From: an uncultured Ruminococcus sp. | Lineage (GTDB): Bacteria > Bacillota > Clostridia > Oscillospirales > Ruminococcaceae | Assembly (NCBI GenBank): GCA_946188175.1 | Contig: CAMHUJ010000112.1 | Coordinates: 1-6,104, forward strand | DNA length: 6,104 nucleotides | Direction of reading: 5' to 3' | Shown: positions 1-5,425 of the stretch, one piece after another | Layout: every line of letters starts with the position of its first letter | Numbering within the stretch: position 1 is the stretch's first letter | The notes under the pieces: generated by a model | Seen by the model: only the letters and a program-made list of their open reading frames with translations | Told to the model about the DNA's origin: nothing | Databases searched by the model: none | Position numbers and translations under genes: made by a program

Positions 1-21
1 AACGGCAGCCCTGCGGACCGC

Positions 22-219
22 TTACATTTTACAGTATGCCGCCGCAATCTCCGCAGTTCTGTCGGTGCAGCGGTTTGCCGTGACGATGATCTCCGTTCCG
101 CACGGTTTCACCGCCTCCGCCGCTTTTTTCACGGCAGCCAGACAGCCGCCGATGTACTGTTCCTCGTTGTGCGCGGGAATCACGACCGAAAACGCAGTGC
201 GTTCCGCCGCGCCTGTCAC
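22..219 (-). pseudogene. Family 2 glycosyltransferase, N-terminal fragment ending at an early stop
   Basis: The 65-residue product begins with a typical GT-A fold N-terminus of a family 2 glycosyltransferase. It has the first strand and nucleotide-binding loop VVIPAHNEE (residues 12-20) and a second strand running into ANRCTDRT (48-55), a segment well conserved in this family. Such enzymes transfer a sugar from a nucleotide-sugar donor to cell-surface or lipid acceptors and are normally over 200 residues. Here a TAA (22-24) ends the frame before the metal-binding DxD region. The seven codons after the stop in the same frame read AVRRAAV, which resembles the family's usual AxIRNAAV segment. 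That suggests a nonsense change or small deletion, but the window edge prevents proof. The start is GTG at 219, overlapping the acetyltransferase stop as GTGA, with AAAGGG six bases upstream. It is the last visible gene of the leftward operon. It could be a pseudogene, a sequencing error, or a degraded gene tail. Confidence 0.62.
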
Positions 220-1013
220 AGGATGCCCTTTCCGCCGTCCGGCTCCGCCGCGTGATTGCGCTCCCAGACAAACTCCGATTCAATCAGCGTGAAGCCGATC
301 TCCTCATAGAAGCTCTTGCGGATGTCCAGCGCATAGAGGATGCCGGTCTTGCCGCGTGCTTCGAGGTCATTGGCGATCCAGTGCAGGAAGTCCCGCGCAT
401 AGCCCTTGCCGCGTGCCGCGACCTTCGTTGCGACCTGCCCGATCAGTACCTGATCGCCGTAATCATAAATCGCTGTTGCTGCGGTGACATTGAAATATGT
501 GTAGCACTGCCGCAGACCGCGCCGCACCATATGCGAGGTATCGGTCAGCCAGATATCATAGGCGATGAGATTCGGGAAGCCCTCCGCAAGAATCTCATAG
601 ACATCGTCGAGCTTCGGGGCGCGGTTGACCTGCTCCGGATCAAAGAGCGGCGAGATGCCGCCGGGCTCCAGACGGAAAACGGAGCGGTTGAGCGTCTGAT
701 AGCCTTGCAGCTTCAGACCAGAGAGCAGCGACTGCGCACCCTCCACGCGGAACGGCAGGTGCATCCGGATGAAAACCGAGAGCTCCTCCGCCGCCTCCGT
801 ATCATTGGAAAAATCCGCCTGCGAGCTGATGAGCAGCGTACTGTTTTGCAGCATCATCCACGCCGTTTTGTCATGCGAACGGATGCGGAAAAATCTGCAA
901 AAGCTGTATTTTGTACCGTATGCGACCAGATTGCAGAGAATTTTGCGTCCGTAGTGACAGACGGCAAGCGAGCGCCGGTCGATTTCGGTCTGACGTTTCA
1001 CTTCGGTGATCAA
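216..1013 (-). CDS. GNAT family N-acetyltransferase
   Basis: This predicted 265-residue cytoplasmic enzyme of the Gcn5-related (GNAT) superfamily would transfer an acetyl group from acetyl-CoA to an amine. The substrate cannot be told from the sequence. The C-terminal half carries the fold's signature: a strand QVLIGQVATKV (188-198), then the acetyl-CoA pyrophosphate loop AARGKGYA (199-206, the Q/RxxGxG/A motif), then the amphipathic helix RDFLHWIANDLEARG. A later strand ILYALD leads to YEEIGF (236-241), the usual C-terminal GNAT motif. The first 110 or so residues are less typical and may be a degenerate second GNAT half or a substrate domain. The start is TTG at 1013, chosen because AGGAGG (1026-1021) sits seven bases upstream and the start overlaps the preceding peptidase stop as TTGA. 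The gene is thus translationally coupled within the leftward operon. The family call is firm and the substrate is unknown. Confidence 0.88.
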   Translation of the reverse strand: MITEVKRQTEIDRRSLAVCHYGRKILCNLVAYGTKYSFCRFFRIRSHDKTAWMMLQNSTLLISSQADFSNDTEAAEELSVFIRMHLPFRVEGAQSLLSGLKLQGYQTLNRSVFRLEPGGISPLFDPEQVNRAPKLDDVYEILAEGFPNLIAYDIWLTDTSHMVRRGLRQCYTYFNVTAATAIYDYGDQVLIGQVATKVAARGKGYARDFLHWIANDLEARGKTGILYALDIRKSFYEEIGFTLIESEFVWERNHAAEPDGGKGIL

Positions 1014-2050
1014 AGCGCTTCCTCCTGTAATGCGGAGATCAAAGCAAATGCGAGCTTTTCACAGCTTTCCGCATCGGTATGCCGGATGACCGAAAGCGGA
1101 CTGTGCAGATATCTGCAAGGCACGCTGACGGCAAGCACTTTTGCGCCGCGTCCGGCGGACTGAATCGCACCGGCATCGTTTCCGCCTGCGATCTTGGTCT
1201 TTGTCTGCCACGGGATATTGTTTTCCTCGCAGATGCGTACCGCGAGATCATAGAGCGCCTTGTCATAGACGGTTCTGCCGTCCATATAGGAGATCACGGC
1301 GCCGCTTCCGAGCGCACAGCAGCGGTCGGAGCCGGCTGAACCGGGGATATCCGCCGCAGTCGTCGCTTCAAAAATCACGGCAAGATCAGGGTCGAGCTGT
1401 GCCGCTGCAACACCCGCGCCGCGCAGTCCGACCTCCTCCTGCACGACAAATGCGAAATCGGTATCATACGGCAGATCACTGCGGAGCAACTCCAGCAGAA
1501 TCTCACAGCCGAAGCGGTCGTCGATTGCTTTACTCATCAGTGACTGATCGCCGAAATCCTGCGCATCTCCGCAGAAATAGATGATGTCGCCGATGCGGAC
1601 AAGCTGCTCGGTCTCCGCCTTCGAGCCCGTGCCGATATCGCAGAACAGGCTGTGCATGTCGGCGGGCTTTGTGCGTTCATCCTTCGAGAGCAGATGCACG
1701 GGCTTGCAGCCGATCACACCGCAGATACGGTCTTTTCCGACCTGTACCTGCCGCCCGATCACCGCAGCCGCACTGACCCCGCCGACCATATCAAAGGCGA
1801 GTGTGCCGTCCTCGTGGATATACGTGACCATGAGCGCGACCTCGTCCGTGTGCGCGGAGAACATCACTTTGCGTTTTGCAGCAGATGCGCCCTTTTTGTG
1901 CACGAGAACATTGCCGAGCCGGTCAACCGTGACGGCGCCCTCCGGCAGACCGAGCCTGCCGAGTTCACCGAGAATATATGCGCGGACTGCGTGTTCTCTG
2001 CCGGATGTGCCGCAGAGCCCGCAGAGGGTATTCAGTTCCTGACGGTTCAT
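1010..2050 (-). CDS. M42 family metallopeptidase (aminopeptidase), second of two tandem copies
   Basis: This 346-residue protein is of the usual length for M42 aminopeptidases. These are cytoplasmic di-metal (Zn/Co) enzymes that trim N-terminal residues from peptides and often assemble into dodecameric TET particles. Visible family residues, numbered from the ATG at 2050, are His67 and Asp69 in FSAHTDE, the bridging Asp177/Asp178 in AIDDRFG, the catalytic Glu205 and metal ligand Glu206 in QEEVGLRGA, and His316 in RYLHS. Where many members have a metal-binding Asp in an AVDV-type strand, this protein has Glu228 in IFEATTAADIPG. The start could be extended to a GTG at 2059. ATG at 2050 is preferred because GGGAGG (2063-2058) would be its ribosome site and because ATGA overlaps the stop of the preceding peptidase. 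Annotation pipelines may label such proteins glutamyl aminopeptidase, FrvX-like or 'endoglucanase M'. The peptidase role is the better supported. Confidence 0.93.
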   Translation of the reverse strand: MNRQELNTLCGLCGTSGREHAVRAYILGELGRLGLPEGAVTVDRLGNVLVHKKGASAAKRKVMFSAHTDEVALMVTYIHEDGTLAFDMVGGVSAAAVIGRQVQVGKDRICGVIGCKPVHLLSKDERTKPADMHSLFCDIGTGSKAETEQLVRIGDIIYFCGDAQDFGDQSLMSKAIDDRFGCEILLELLRSDLPYDTDFAFVVQEEVGLRGAGVAAAQLDPDLAVIFEATTAADIPGSAGSDRCCALGSGAVISYMDGRTVYDKALYDLAVRICEENNIPWQTKTKIAGGNDAGAIQSAGRGAKVLAVSVPCRYLHSPLSVIRHTDAESCEKLAFALISALQEEAL

Positions 2051-3072
2051 GCGCCGCACCTCCCTGCAAATGCCGCGAGAAGCTGCGCGGTCAGTTCGAC
2101 ATCCTTTGTATCAATGACCTCGACCGGCGTGTGCATATAGCGCAGCGGGATCGAGACCGTGCCTGCCCGTGAACCCTGCGGCGCGAGTGCGAGCGCATCC
2201 GCGTCCGTGCCGGTTGATTCGGGCATAATTTCAAGCTGATAGGGGATTTTCAGATCCTTTGCGGTATCGGTCAGCGCATCGGAAAGTGCCGGATCAAGTA
2301 CCGCGGAGATTCCGATTGCAGGACCGCCGCCGAGCGGGAAGGTCTCCTGCGGGTCTTCGCCGTGCGCAAGCCCGAAGGTCACGTCCACGGCAATCGCATA
2401 ATCCGGCGTTTCGGCAAATGCGGCGCGCTTTGCGCCTCTGTGACCGCTGCGTTCCTCCTGCCCGACAAATGCAAATGTGACATTGCAGGGCAGATCGTCC
2501 ATGCGGCTGATCTGCTCCGCCGCGAGAATCAGCGATGCCGCGCCGCAGCGGTCGTCCAGCGCCGGACCGGTCATGTGTGTGCCCTGCATCTTCCGGCAGA
2601 CGGTCGCAAAATAAACCGCATCGCCGCGTGATACTTTGCCGACGAGCGCCTCTGCGGAATCAAATCCGAGATCGACGCAGAGCTGTGCATCCTCCGGAAC
2701 CGCCTGTTCGCCTTTCAGCAGATGCGGCGGTAGTATCGAGATCACACCGGAGAGCGGCTTGCTGCCTTCGACTGTGACGGGCTGACCGAGCAGTAGACGG
2801 TGATCTATGCCGCCGACAGCGCCGATCCGGAGAAAGCCGTCCGGCGTGATATCGGTCACGAGAAATCCGACCTGATCGAGATGTGCACAGAACAGCAGCG
2901 TCGGTTTTCCGGCATCCTGCCCGATATGCGCAATGACATTGCCGTCGTCGCAGCGGACATCCGGTGCATAGGGGCGGATGCGGTCGGCAACGGTATTCCC
3001 GACGGCAGCCTCTCTGCCGGATACGCCGTGCACGCTGCTGAGCGCCGAGATGATATCATATGAAGAATCCAA
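2047..3072 (-). CDS. M42 family metallopeptidase (aminopeptidase), first of two tandem copies
   Basis: This 341-residue M42 metallopeptidase is predicted to be cytoplasmic and to remove N-terminal residues from peptides. The active-site set is complete by eye: His64 and Asp66 in FCAHLDQVG, Asp173/Asp174 in ALDDRCGA, Glu206/Glu207 in GQEE, Asp230 in IAVDVTFG and His314 in RYMHTP. TGTDAD (287-292) is the usual loop before the last strand. After the Glu pair the sequence is RSGHRGA rather than the common VGLRGA, so its pocket differs from that of the coupled downstream paralogue. No signal peptide is visible. The start is TTG at 3072, chosen because AAGGAGG (3087-3081) lies eight bases upstream and no better initiator is nearby. 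It is the promoter-proximal gene of the leftward operon, transcribed from the site at 3122-3150, and its stop overlaps the next start as ATGA. Confidence 0.93.
   Translation of the reverse strand: MDSSYDIISALSSVHGVSGREAAVGNTVADRIRPYAPDVRCDDGNVIAHIGQDAGKPTLLFCAHLDQVGFLVTDITPDGFLRIGAVGGIDHRLLLGQPVTVEGSKPLSGVISILPPHLLKGEQAVPEDAQLCVDLGFDSAEALVGKVSRGDAVYFATVCRKMQGTHMTGPALDDRCGAASLILAAEQISRMDDLPCNVTFAFVGQEERSGHRGAKRAAFAETPDYAIAVDVTFGLAHGEDPQETFPLGGGPAIGISAVLDPALSDALTDTAKDLKIPYQLEIMPESTGTDADALALAPQGSRAGTVSIPLRYMHTPVEVIDTKDVELTAQLLAAFAGRCGA
2058..2063 (-). promoter_or_regulatory. Ribosome binding site that fixes the second M42 start
   Basis: On the minus strand GGGAGG lies eight bases before ATG at 2050. 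The alternative in-frame GTG at 2059 overlaps this site, so it could not use it as its own ribosome site. This supports the 346-residue form and the 4-nt ATGA coupling with the upstream gene. Confidence 0.75.
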
Positions 3073-3080
3073 AGCGGAGT

Positions 3081-3087
3081 CCTCCTT
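3081..3087 (-). promoter_or_regulatory. Ribosome binding site supporting a TTG start for the first M42 gene
   Basis: AAGGAGG on the minus strand is eight bases upstream of TTG at 3072. It is the only strong site near the 5' end of this gene and is the reason for choosing a non-ATG start. Confidence 0.8.
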
Positions 3088-3121
3088 TTTGCGTAAATAT
3101 TGCGAAACCTATACAGATTAT

Positions 3122-3150
3122 ATTATACCAGAAATCACATGAAAAAGCAA
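3122..3150 (-). promoter_or_regulatory. Sigma-A type promoter of the M42/GNAT/GT2 operon
   Basis: Read on the minus strand, a -35 TTGCTT (3150-3145) and a perfect -10 TATAAT (3127-3122) are separated by exactly 17 bases. TGG precedes the -10, giving an extended -10 (TGnTATAAT). The expected transcript start near 3115 leaves a leader of about 43 nt before the TTG start, including the ribosome site at 3087-3081. A 9-bp inverted repeat (CATGAAAAA at 3138-3146, TTTTTCATG at 3176-3184) overlaps the -35 side and could be a regulator site, although the AT-rich context makes chance possible. Confidence 0.8.
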
Positions 3151-3198
3151 GCGATTTTCATCCCCCAAATATGATTTTTTCATGAAGAAAGCGAACCG

Positions 3199-3230
3199 AA
3201 TTAGAAATGAGAAATTAGAAATGAGAAATT
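3199..3230. repeat. 14-bp direct repeat (2.3 copies) in the left arm
   Basis: The unit AATTAGAAATGAGA occurs exactly at 3199-3212 and 3213-3226 and is followed by a partial AATT at 3227-3230. The right arm has diverged and does not keep the same regular period, so slippage or duplication in the left arm is plausible. Confidence 0.85.
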
Positions 3231-3341
3231 GTGGTGTCGGCTTCGCCGCGATTTGAAAAAAGTCAAATGCGCATAGTAAAGAACATCCTCCTTTCTCCTT
3301 CCTACTTCCTCCTTTTCAGCACGCCTATTTCAATATAAATC

Positions 3342-3359
3342 ATCCGCCGTAAGGCGGAT
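3342..3359. other. Perfect 7-bp stem, 4-nt loop hairpin inside the intergenic element
   Basis: ATCCGCC (3342-3348) pairs with GGCGGAT (3353-3359) across a GTAA loop, a compact GC-rich hairpin in an AT-rich setting. The nearest T-run on the plus strand (3367-3371) begins seven bases after the stem, and there is no T-run on the minus side. It is therefore not a classical intrinsic terminator. It more likely belongs to the fold of the inverted-repeat element. Confidence 0.65.
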
Positions 3360-3434
3360 ACAACAATTTTTAATTTCTCATTCCTAATTTCTAATTCACA
3401 TTCTTGTTAAATCAAAAATATTATTCTTTTCCTC

Positions 3435-3463
3435 TTGACAAAACTATACTAACTGTGTATACT
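3435..3463 (+). promoter_or_regulatory. Sigma-A type promoter of the gntR/ABC operon
   Basis: A perfect -35 TTGACA (3435-3440) and a near-perfect -10 TATACT (3458-3463) are 17 bases apart. The expected transcript start is near 3470, inside or just after a possible upstream ATG at 3468. This supports translation from the ATG at 3498. The strength of this promoter fits a gene that must be held down by its own repressor. Confidence 0.87.
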
Positions 3464-3476
3464 GTATATGAACAGT
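3452..3476. promoter_or_regulatory. Candidate operator for the GntR/YtrA-type regulator
   Basis: ACTGT (3452-3456) and ACAGT (3472-3476) form an inverted repeat with a 15-base spacer. It covers the -10 and the expected transcript start, where a repressor would block initiation. A second possible pair, TATAC (3445-3449) with GTATA (3464-3468), and a central GTATAC palindrome (3457-3462) overlap it. The exact site is therefore uncertain. YtrA-type proteins are known to bind inverted repeats in their own promoter. That this protein binds here is inference. Confidence 0.45.
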
Positions 3477-3497
3477 GAAACAGAACGAGGTGAGAGC

Positions 3498-3866
3498 ATG
3501 AACCTGTTTATCGACAACAAAAGCGGTGCGCCGATCTACGACCAGATTTATTCGCAGATCAAAGCACTCATCATCAGCGGCGCACTCAGCGAAAATGACC
3601 CGCTGCCGTCGATCCGCAGCCTCGCAAAGGATCTGCGCATCAGCGTCGTTACGACCAAGCGCGCCTACGATGAGCTCGAACGCGAGGGCTTTCTCTATAC
3701 CGTCCCCGCAAAGGGCTGCTTCGTCGCACCGAAAAATACCGAGCTTCTCAGAGAGGAACACCTGAAACAAATCGAAAATCATCTGCTCGAGATCCGGCAG
3801 CTCGCCGCAGCCTGCGGCATGTCAAAGCAGGATATCATCCAAATGCTTGATCTGCTGGATTCCTGA
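3498..3866 (+). CDS. GntR family transcriptional regulator, YtrA subfamily
   Basis: This 122-residue DNA-binding repressor has the short YtrA-type architecture. A winged helix-turn-helix covers residues 10-77, with APIYDQIYSQIKALIISG as the first helix, LPSIRSLAKDLRISVVTTKRAYDELEREG as the recognition region and a GCFVA wing. A C-terminal helical tail of about 45 residues follows and probably mediates dimerisation. The opening FIDNKSGAPIYDQI is characteristic of this subfamily. The start is ATG at 3498, with GAGG seven bases upstream. An in-frame ATG at 3468 lies at or before the predicted transcript start and is rejected. The gene leads an operon with an ABC exporter 18 nt downstream. By analogy with the Bacillus YtrA system it should repress its own operon and be relieved by envelope-active compounds or another ligand. 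The ligand is not visible from the sequence. Confidence 0.93.
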   Translation: MNLFIDNKSGAPIYDQIYSQIKALIISGALSENDPLPSIRSLAKDLRISVVTTKRAYDELEREGFLYTVPAKGCFVAPKNTELLREEHLKQIENHLLEIRQLAAACGMSKQDIIQMLDLLDS

Positions 3867-3884
3867 CACGAAAGGAGTATCATC

Positions 3885-4715
3885 ATGAATGCAATCGAAA
3901 TCAGAAACATCGCAAAAAAATACAAAGGCTTCTCGCTCGGTCCTGTCTCCCTGACGCTCCCGTCGGGCTGCATTCTCGGTCTGATCGGCGAAAACGGTGC
4001 CGGTAAGACCACGACAATCAAGGCGCTGCTCGGCATGAACCGTCCCGACAGCGGTGAGATCAGCCTGCTCGGTCAGCCGCTTTCCGCTGATTTGCGCAAT
4101 GAGATCGGCGTCGTGCTCGATGAGGTCGGGCTGCCCGAAAATCTCCATATCCGGCAGATCGAAAAGATCATGAAATACTCGTTCCGGAATTGGCAAAGCG
4201 ACGCATTTGCTGAATATATCAAGAAATTCAATCTGCCGGAGAACAAGCGCTTCAAGACCTTCTCCAAGGGCATGAAAATGAAGCTCGGGCTTGCGATTGC
4301 GCTGTCGCACGATGCAAAGCTGCTTGTGCTTGATGAGCCGACCGCGGGGCTTGACCCGCTTGTGCGCGAGGAACTGCTTGATCTTCTCAATGACTTCACG
4401 CGCGATGAGGGACATGCGGTGCTGATCTCCTCGCATATCGTCAGCGACCTCGAAAAGGTTTGTGACTATATTGCGTTTCTGCACAAGGGTCAGCTCATGC
4501 TCTGTGAGGAAAAGGACCGTCTGCTCGAACAGTACGGCTTTTTGCAGACGACAGAGGAAAATCTCAATGCTCTCGAGCCTGACGCGATCAAGGGCAGGCG
4601 GGTCACGCAGTACGGTGCAGAGGCAATCGTAGACCGGACGCGCGTGCCGCAGACCTTCGACATCCGCCCCGTTACGATTGAGGAGCTCTTTGTCTACATG
4701 GCAAAGGAGGGGTGA
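3885..4715 (+). CDS. ABC transporter ATP-binding protein (YtrB/CcmA-like)
   Basis: This 276-residue cytoplasmic ATPase would power the two permeases encoded next. Domains in order: Walker A GENGAGKTT (35-43), an ABC signature variant TFSKGM (125-130) in place of LSGGQ, Walker B LLVLDE (146-151) with the catalytic Glu151, the D-loop AGLDP (154-158) and the switch His184 in SSHIVSDLE. The position of the usual Q-loop glutamine reads Asp79 in IGVVLDEVGLPE. The FSKGM signature and PEN-type loop are, from family memory, usual for YtrB-like exporters, so the enzyme is probably active. A C-terminal extension (205-276) is typical of exporters driven by a separate permease. AAAGGAG (3871-3877) lies seven bases before the ATG. 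The stop is two bases from the next start, so expression is coupled. The transport direction (export) is inferred from family and context. The substrate is unknown. Confidence 0.95.
   Translation: MNAIEIRNIAKKYKGFSLGPVSLTLPSGCILGLIGENGAGKTTTIKALLGMNRPDSGEISLLGQPLSADLRNEIGVVLDEVGLPENLHIRQIEKIMKYSFRNWQSDAFAEYIKKFNLPENKRFKTFSKGMKMKLGLAIALSHDAKLLVLDEPTAGLDPLVREELLDLLNDFTRDEGHAVLISSHIVSDLEKVCDYIAFLHKGQLMLCEEKDRLLEQYGFLQTTEENLNALEPDAIKGRRVTQYGAEAIVDRTRVPQTFDIRPVTIEELFVYMAKEG
4703..4710 (+). promoter_or_regulatory. Ribosome binding site that fixes the first permease start
   Basis: AAAGGAGG, inside the end of the ATPase gene, lies seven bases before ATG at 4718. A GTG at 4712 would be only one base from this site and is therefore unlikely as the initiator. 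Confidence 0.78.
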
Positions 4716-4717
4716 GC

Positions 4718-5404
4718 ATGAAAGGCTTGCTCTGCAAAGACCTCACGGAGATGCTTTCGCCGGTGAATCTGATTCCGGCTGCGGTGGCGATGCTTGCCGG
4801 TATGATCCTGAAACTGCCGTATCTGTTTGCGTGCATCGCGCTGTTCATCGCTGTGATGCCTGCGGACAGTATGCGCAGGGACGCGGTCAGCAGGTGGGAG
4901 ACACAGCAGATGATGCTGCCGGTTTCGCGCTTCTGCATCGTGACGGAAAAATATCTGCTGACGCTGATCTGTGCGGCGGCAGCGGTGCTGCTGACGGGGC
5001 TCGGTATGCTTTGGATTGCACCGGCATATCAGCTGGATTCCGAGGAACTGCTGCTCTGGGTCATGCGCGCCTGCCTCTGTTGCCTGCTGATTCCGGCGCT
5101 GGTCTGTCCGGTCAGCTTCCGCTTCGGATATGACAAGGGCAGAGGGATTCTGTTTCTGCTGATCGTTTTCTTTGCCGTCGTGACCGCTTCGGAGCTTGCG
5201 GTTCCGGAAACGGAATTCGGTACCGTATACGCAAAGTTATTATCAAGCATTTCGCTGAGCAGCATGACCTTGAGGGATATTCTGAGGATCCTGCTGCACG
5301 GGGGCAGCTATAAGATGATTCTGATATCTGTCTTTTGCACGCTGATTCTGACCTTTGTATCGTGGCTGCTCTCTCTGTGGGGATTCTGCCGCAGGGAATT
5401 TTAA
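4718..5404 (+). CDS. ABC-2 type membrane permease (ABC2_membrane_5-like), first subunit
   Basis: This 228-residue integral membrane protein has about six predicted helices, roughly at 16-32, 34-48, 80-101, 112-132, 143-162 and 200-222. Between helices two and three is the cytoplasmic segment RWETQQMMLPVSR followed by EKYLL. That pattern (charged residue, W, then LPxSR, then a Y/K-rich helix start) is typical of the ABC-2 permeases that partner YtrB-like ATPases. It likely forms half of the membrane pore with the next gene's product. The gene starts two bases after the ATPase stop. An upstream GTG at 4712 is rejected on ribosome-site spacing. It shares LPVSR, a YLLTL helix start, an FRFG motif and a terminal REF with the second permease, so the two are paralogues. 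The substrate is unknown. Lipid, peptide or antibiotic export are the possibilities suggested by the family. Confidence 0.88.
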   Translation: MKGLLCKDLTEMLSPVNLIPAAVAMLAGMILKLPYLFACIALFIAVMPADSMRRDAVSRWETQQMMLPVSRFCIVTEKYLLTLICAAAAVLLTGLGMLWIAPAYQLDSEELLLWVMRACLCCLLIPALVCPVSFRFGYDKGRGILFLLIVFFAVVTASELAVPETEFGTVYAKLLSSISLSSMTLRDILRILLHGGSYKMILISVFCTLILTFVSWLLSLWGFCRREF

Positions 5405-5425
5405 CAATCAATGAGGTAACAGACT

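Larger units (their letters stand above)
3199..3396. repeat. MITE-like element with 36-bp terminal inverted repeats
   Basis: This 198-bp non-coding unit is bounded by imperfect inverted repeats. The left arm is 3199-3234 and the right arm is 3361-3396. The reverse complement of the right arm matches the left at 30 of 36 positions without gaps, counted by eye. The left arm is built from a 14-bp unit, AATTAGAAATGAGA, repeated twice (3199-3212, 3213-3226) plus AATT. The interior holds three small hairpins: 3238-3248 (CGGC/GCCG), 3251-3268 (ATTTGA/TCAAAT) and 3342-3359 (ATCCGCC/GGCGGAT with a GTAA loop). It also has a pyrimidine-rich tract at 3286-3317. No reading frame of note lies inside and I could not see a flanking target duplication. 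It sits between the two divergent promoters without touching either. A miniature inverted-repeat element is the likeliest reading, and a structured RNA or a stable intergenic hairpin is the alternative. Similar AT-rich TTTCTAATT-type repeats are, from memory, common in Ruminococcus-like genomes. Confidence 0.7.

Noticed and set aside
252..1163. A 303-codon open frame on the plus strand
   Set aside because: It lies antisense to the GNAT and M42 genes, which have clear motifs, ribosome sites and coupled starts. The translation shows no domain and is rich in Arg, Ala and Cys, as expected of a shadow frame.
2051..2059. GTG at 2059 as start of the second M42 gene
   Set aside because: It overlaps the ribosome site that serves ATG at 2050, and the ATG gives the usual ATGA coupling.
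1652..2140. A 162-codon open frame on the plus strand
   Set aside because: It is antisense to both M42 genes and has no recognisable motif or ribosome site.
3265..3317. Tiny minus-strand coding sequence behind the AGGAGG-rich tract
   Set aside because: The ATG after the purine-rich tract opens only a seven-codon frame before TGA, and the spacing to the ribosome-like site is wrong.
3342..3371. Intrinsic terminator
   Set aside because: The stem is good but the T-run starts seven bases later on the plus strand and is absent on the minus strand. It also sits upstream of both operons, not at a gene end.
3468..3497. ATG at 3468 as start of the GntR regulator
   Set aside because: It lies at or upstream of the predicted transcript start, and the ten extra residues are not typical of the subfamily.
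3822..4484. A 220-codon open frame on the minus strand
   Set aside because: It is antisense to the ABC ATPase, whose Walker and signature motifs are unmistakable on the plus strand.
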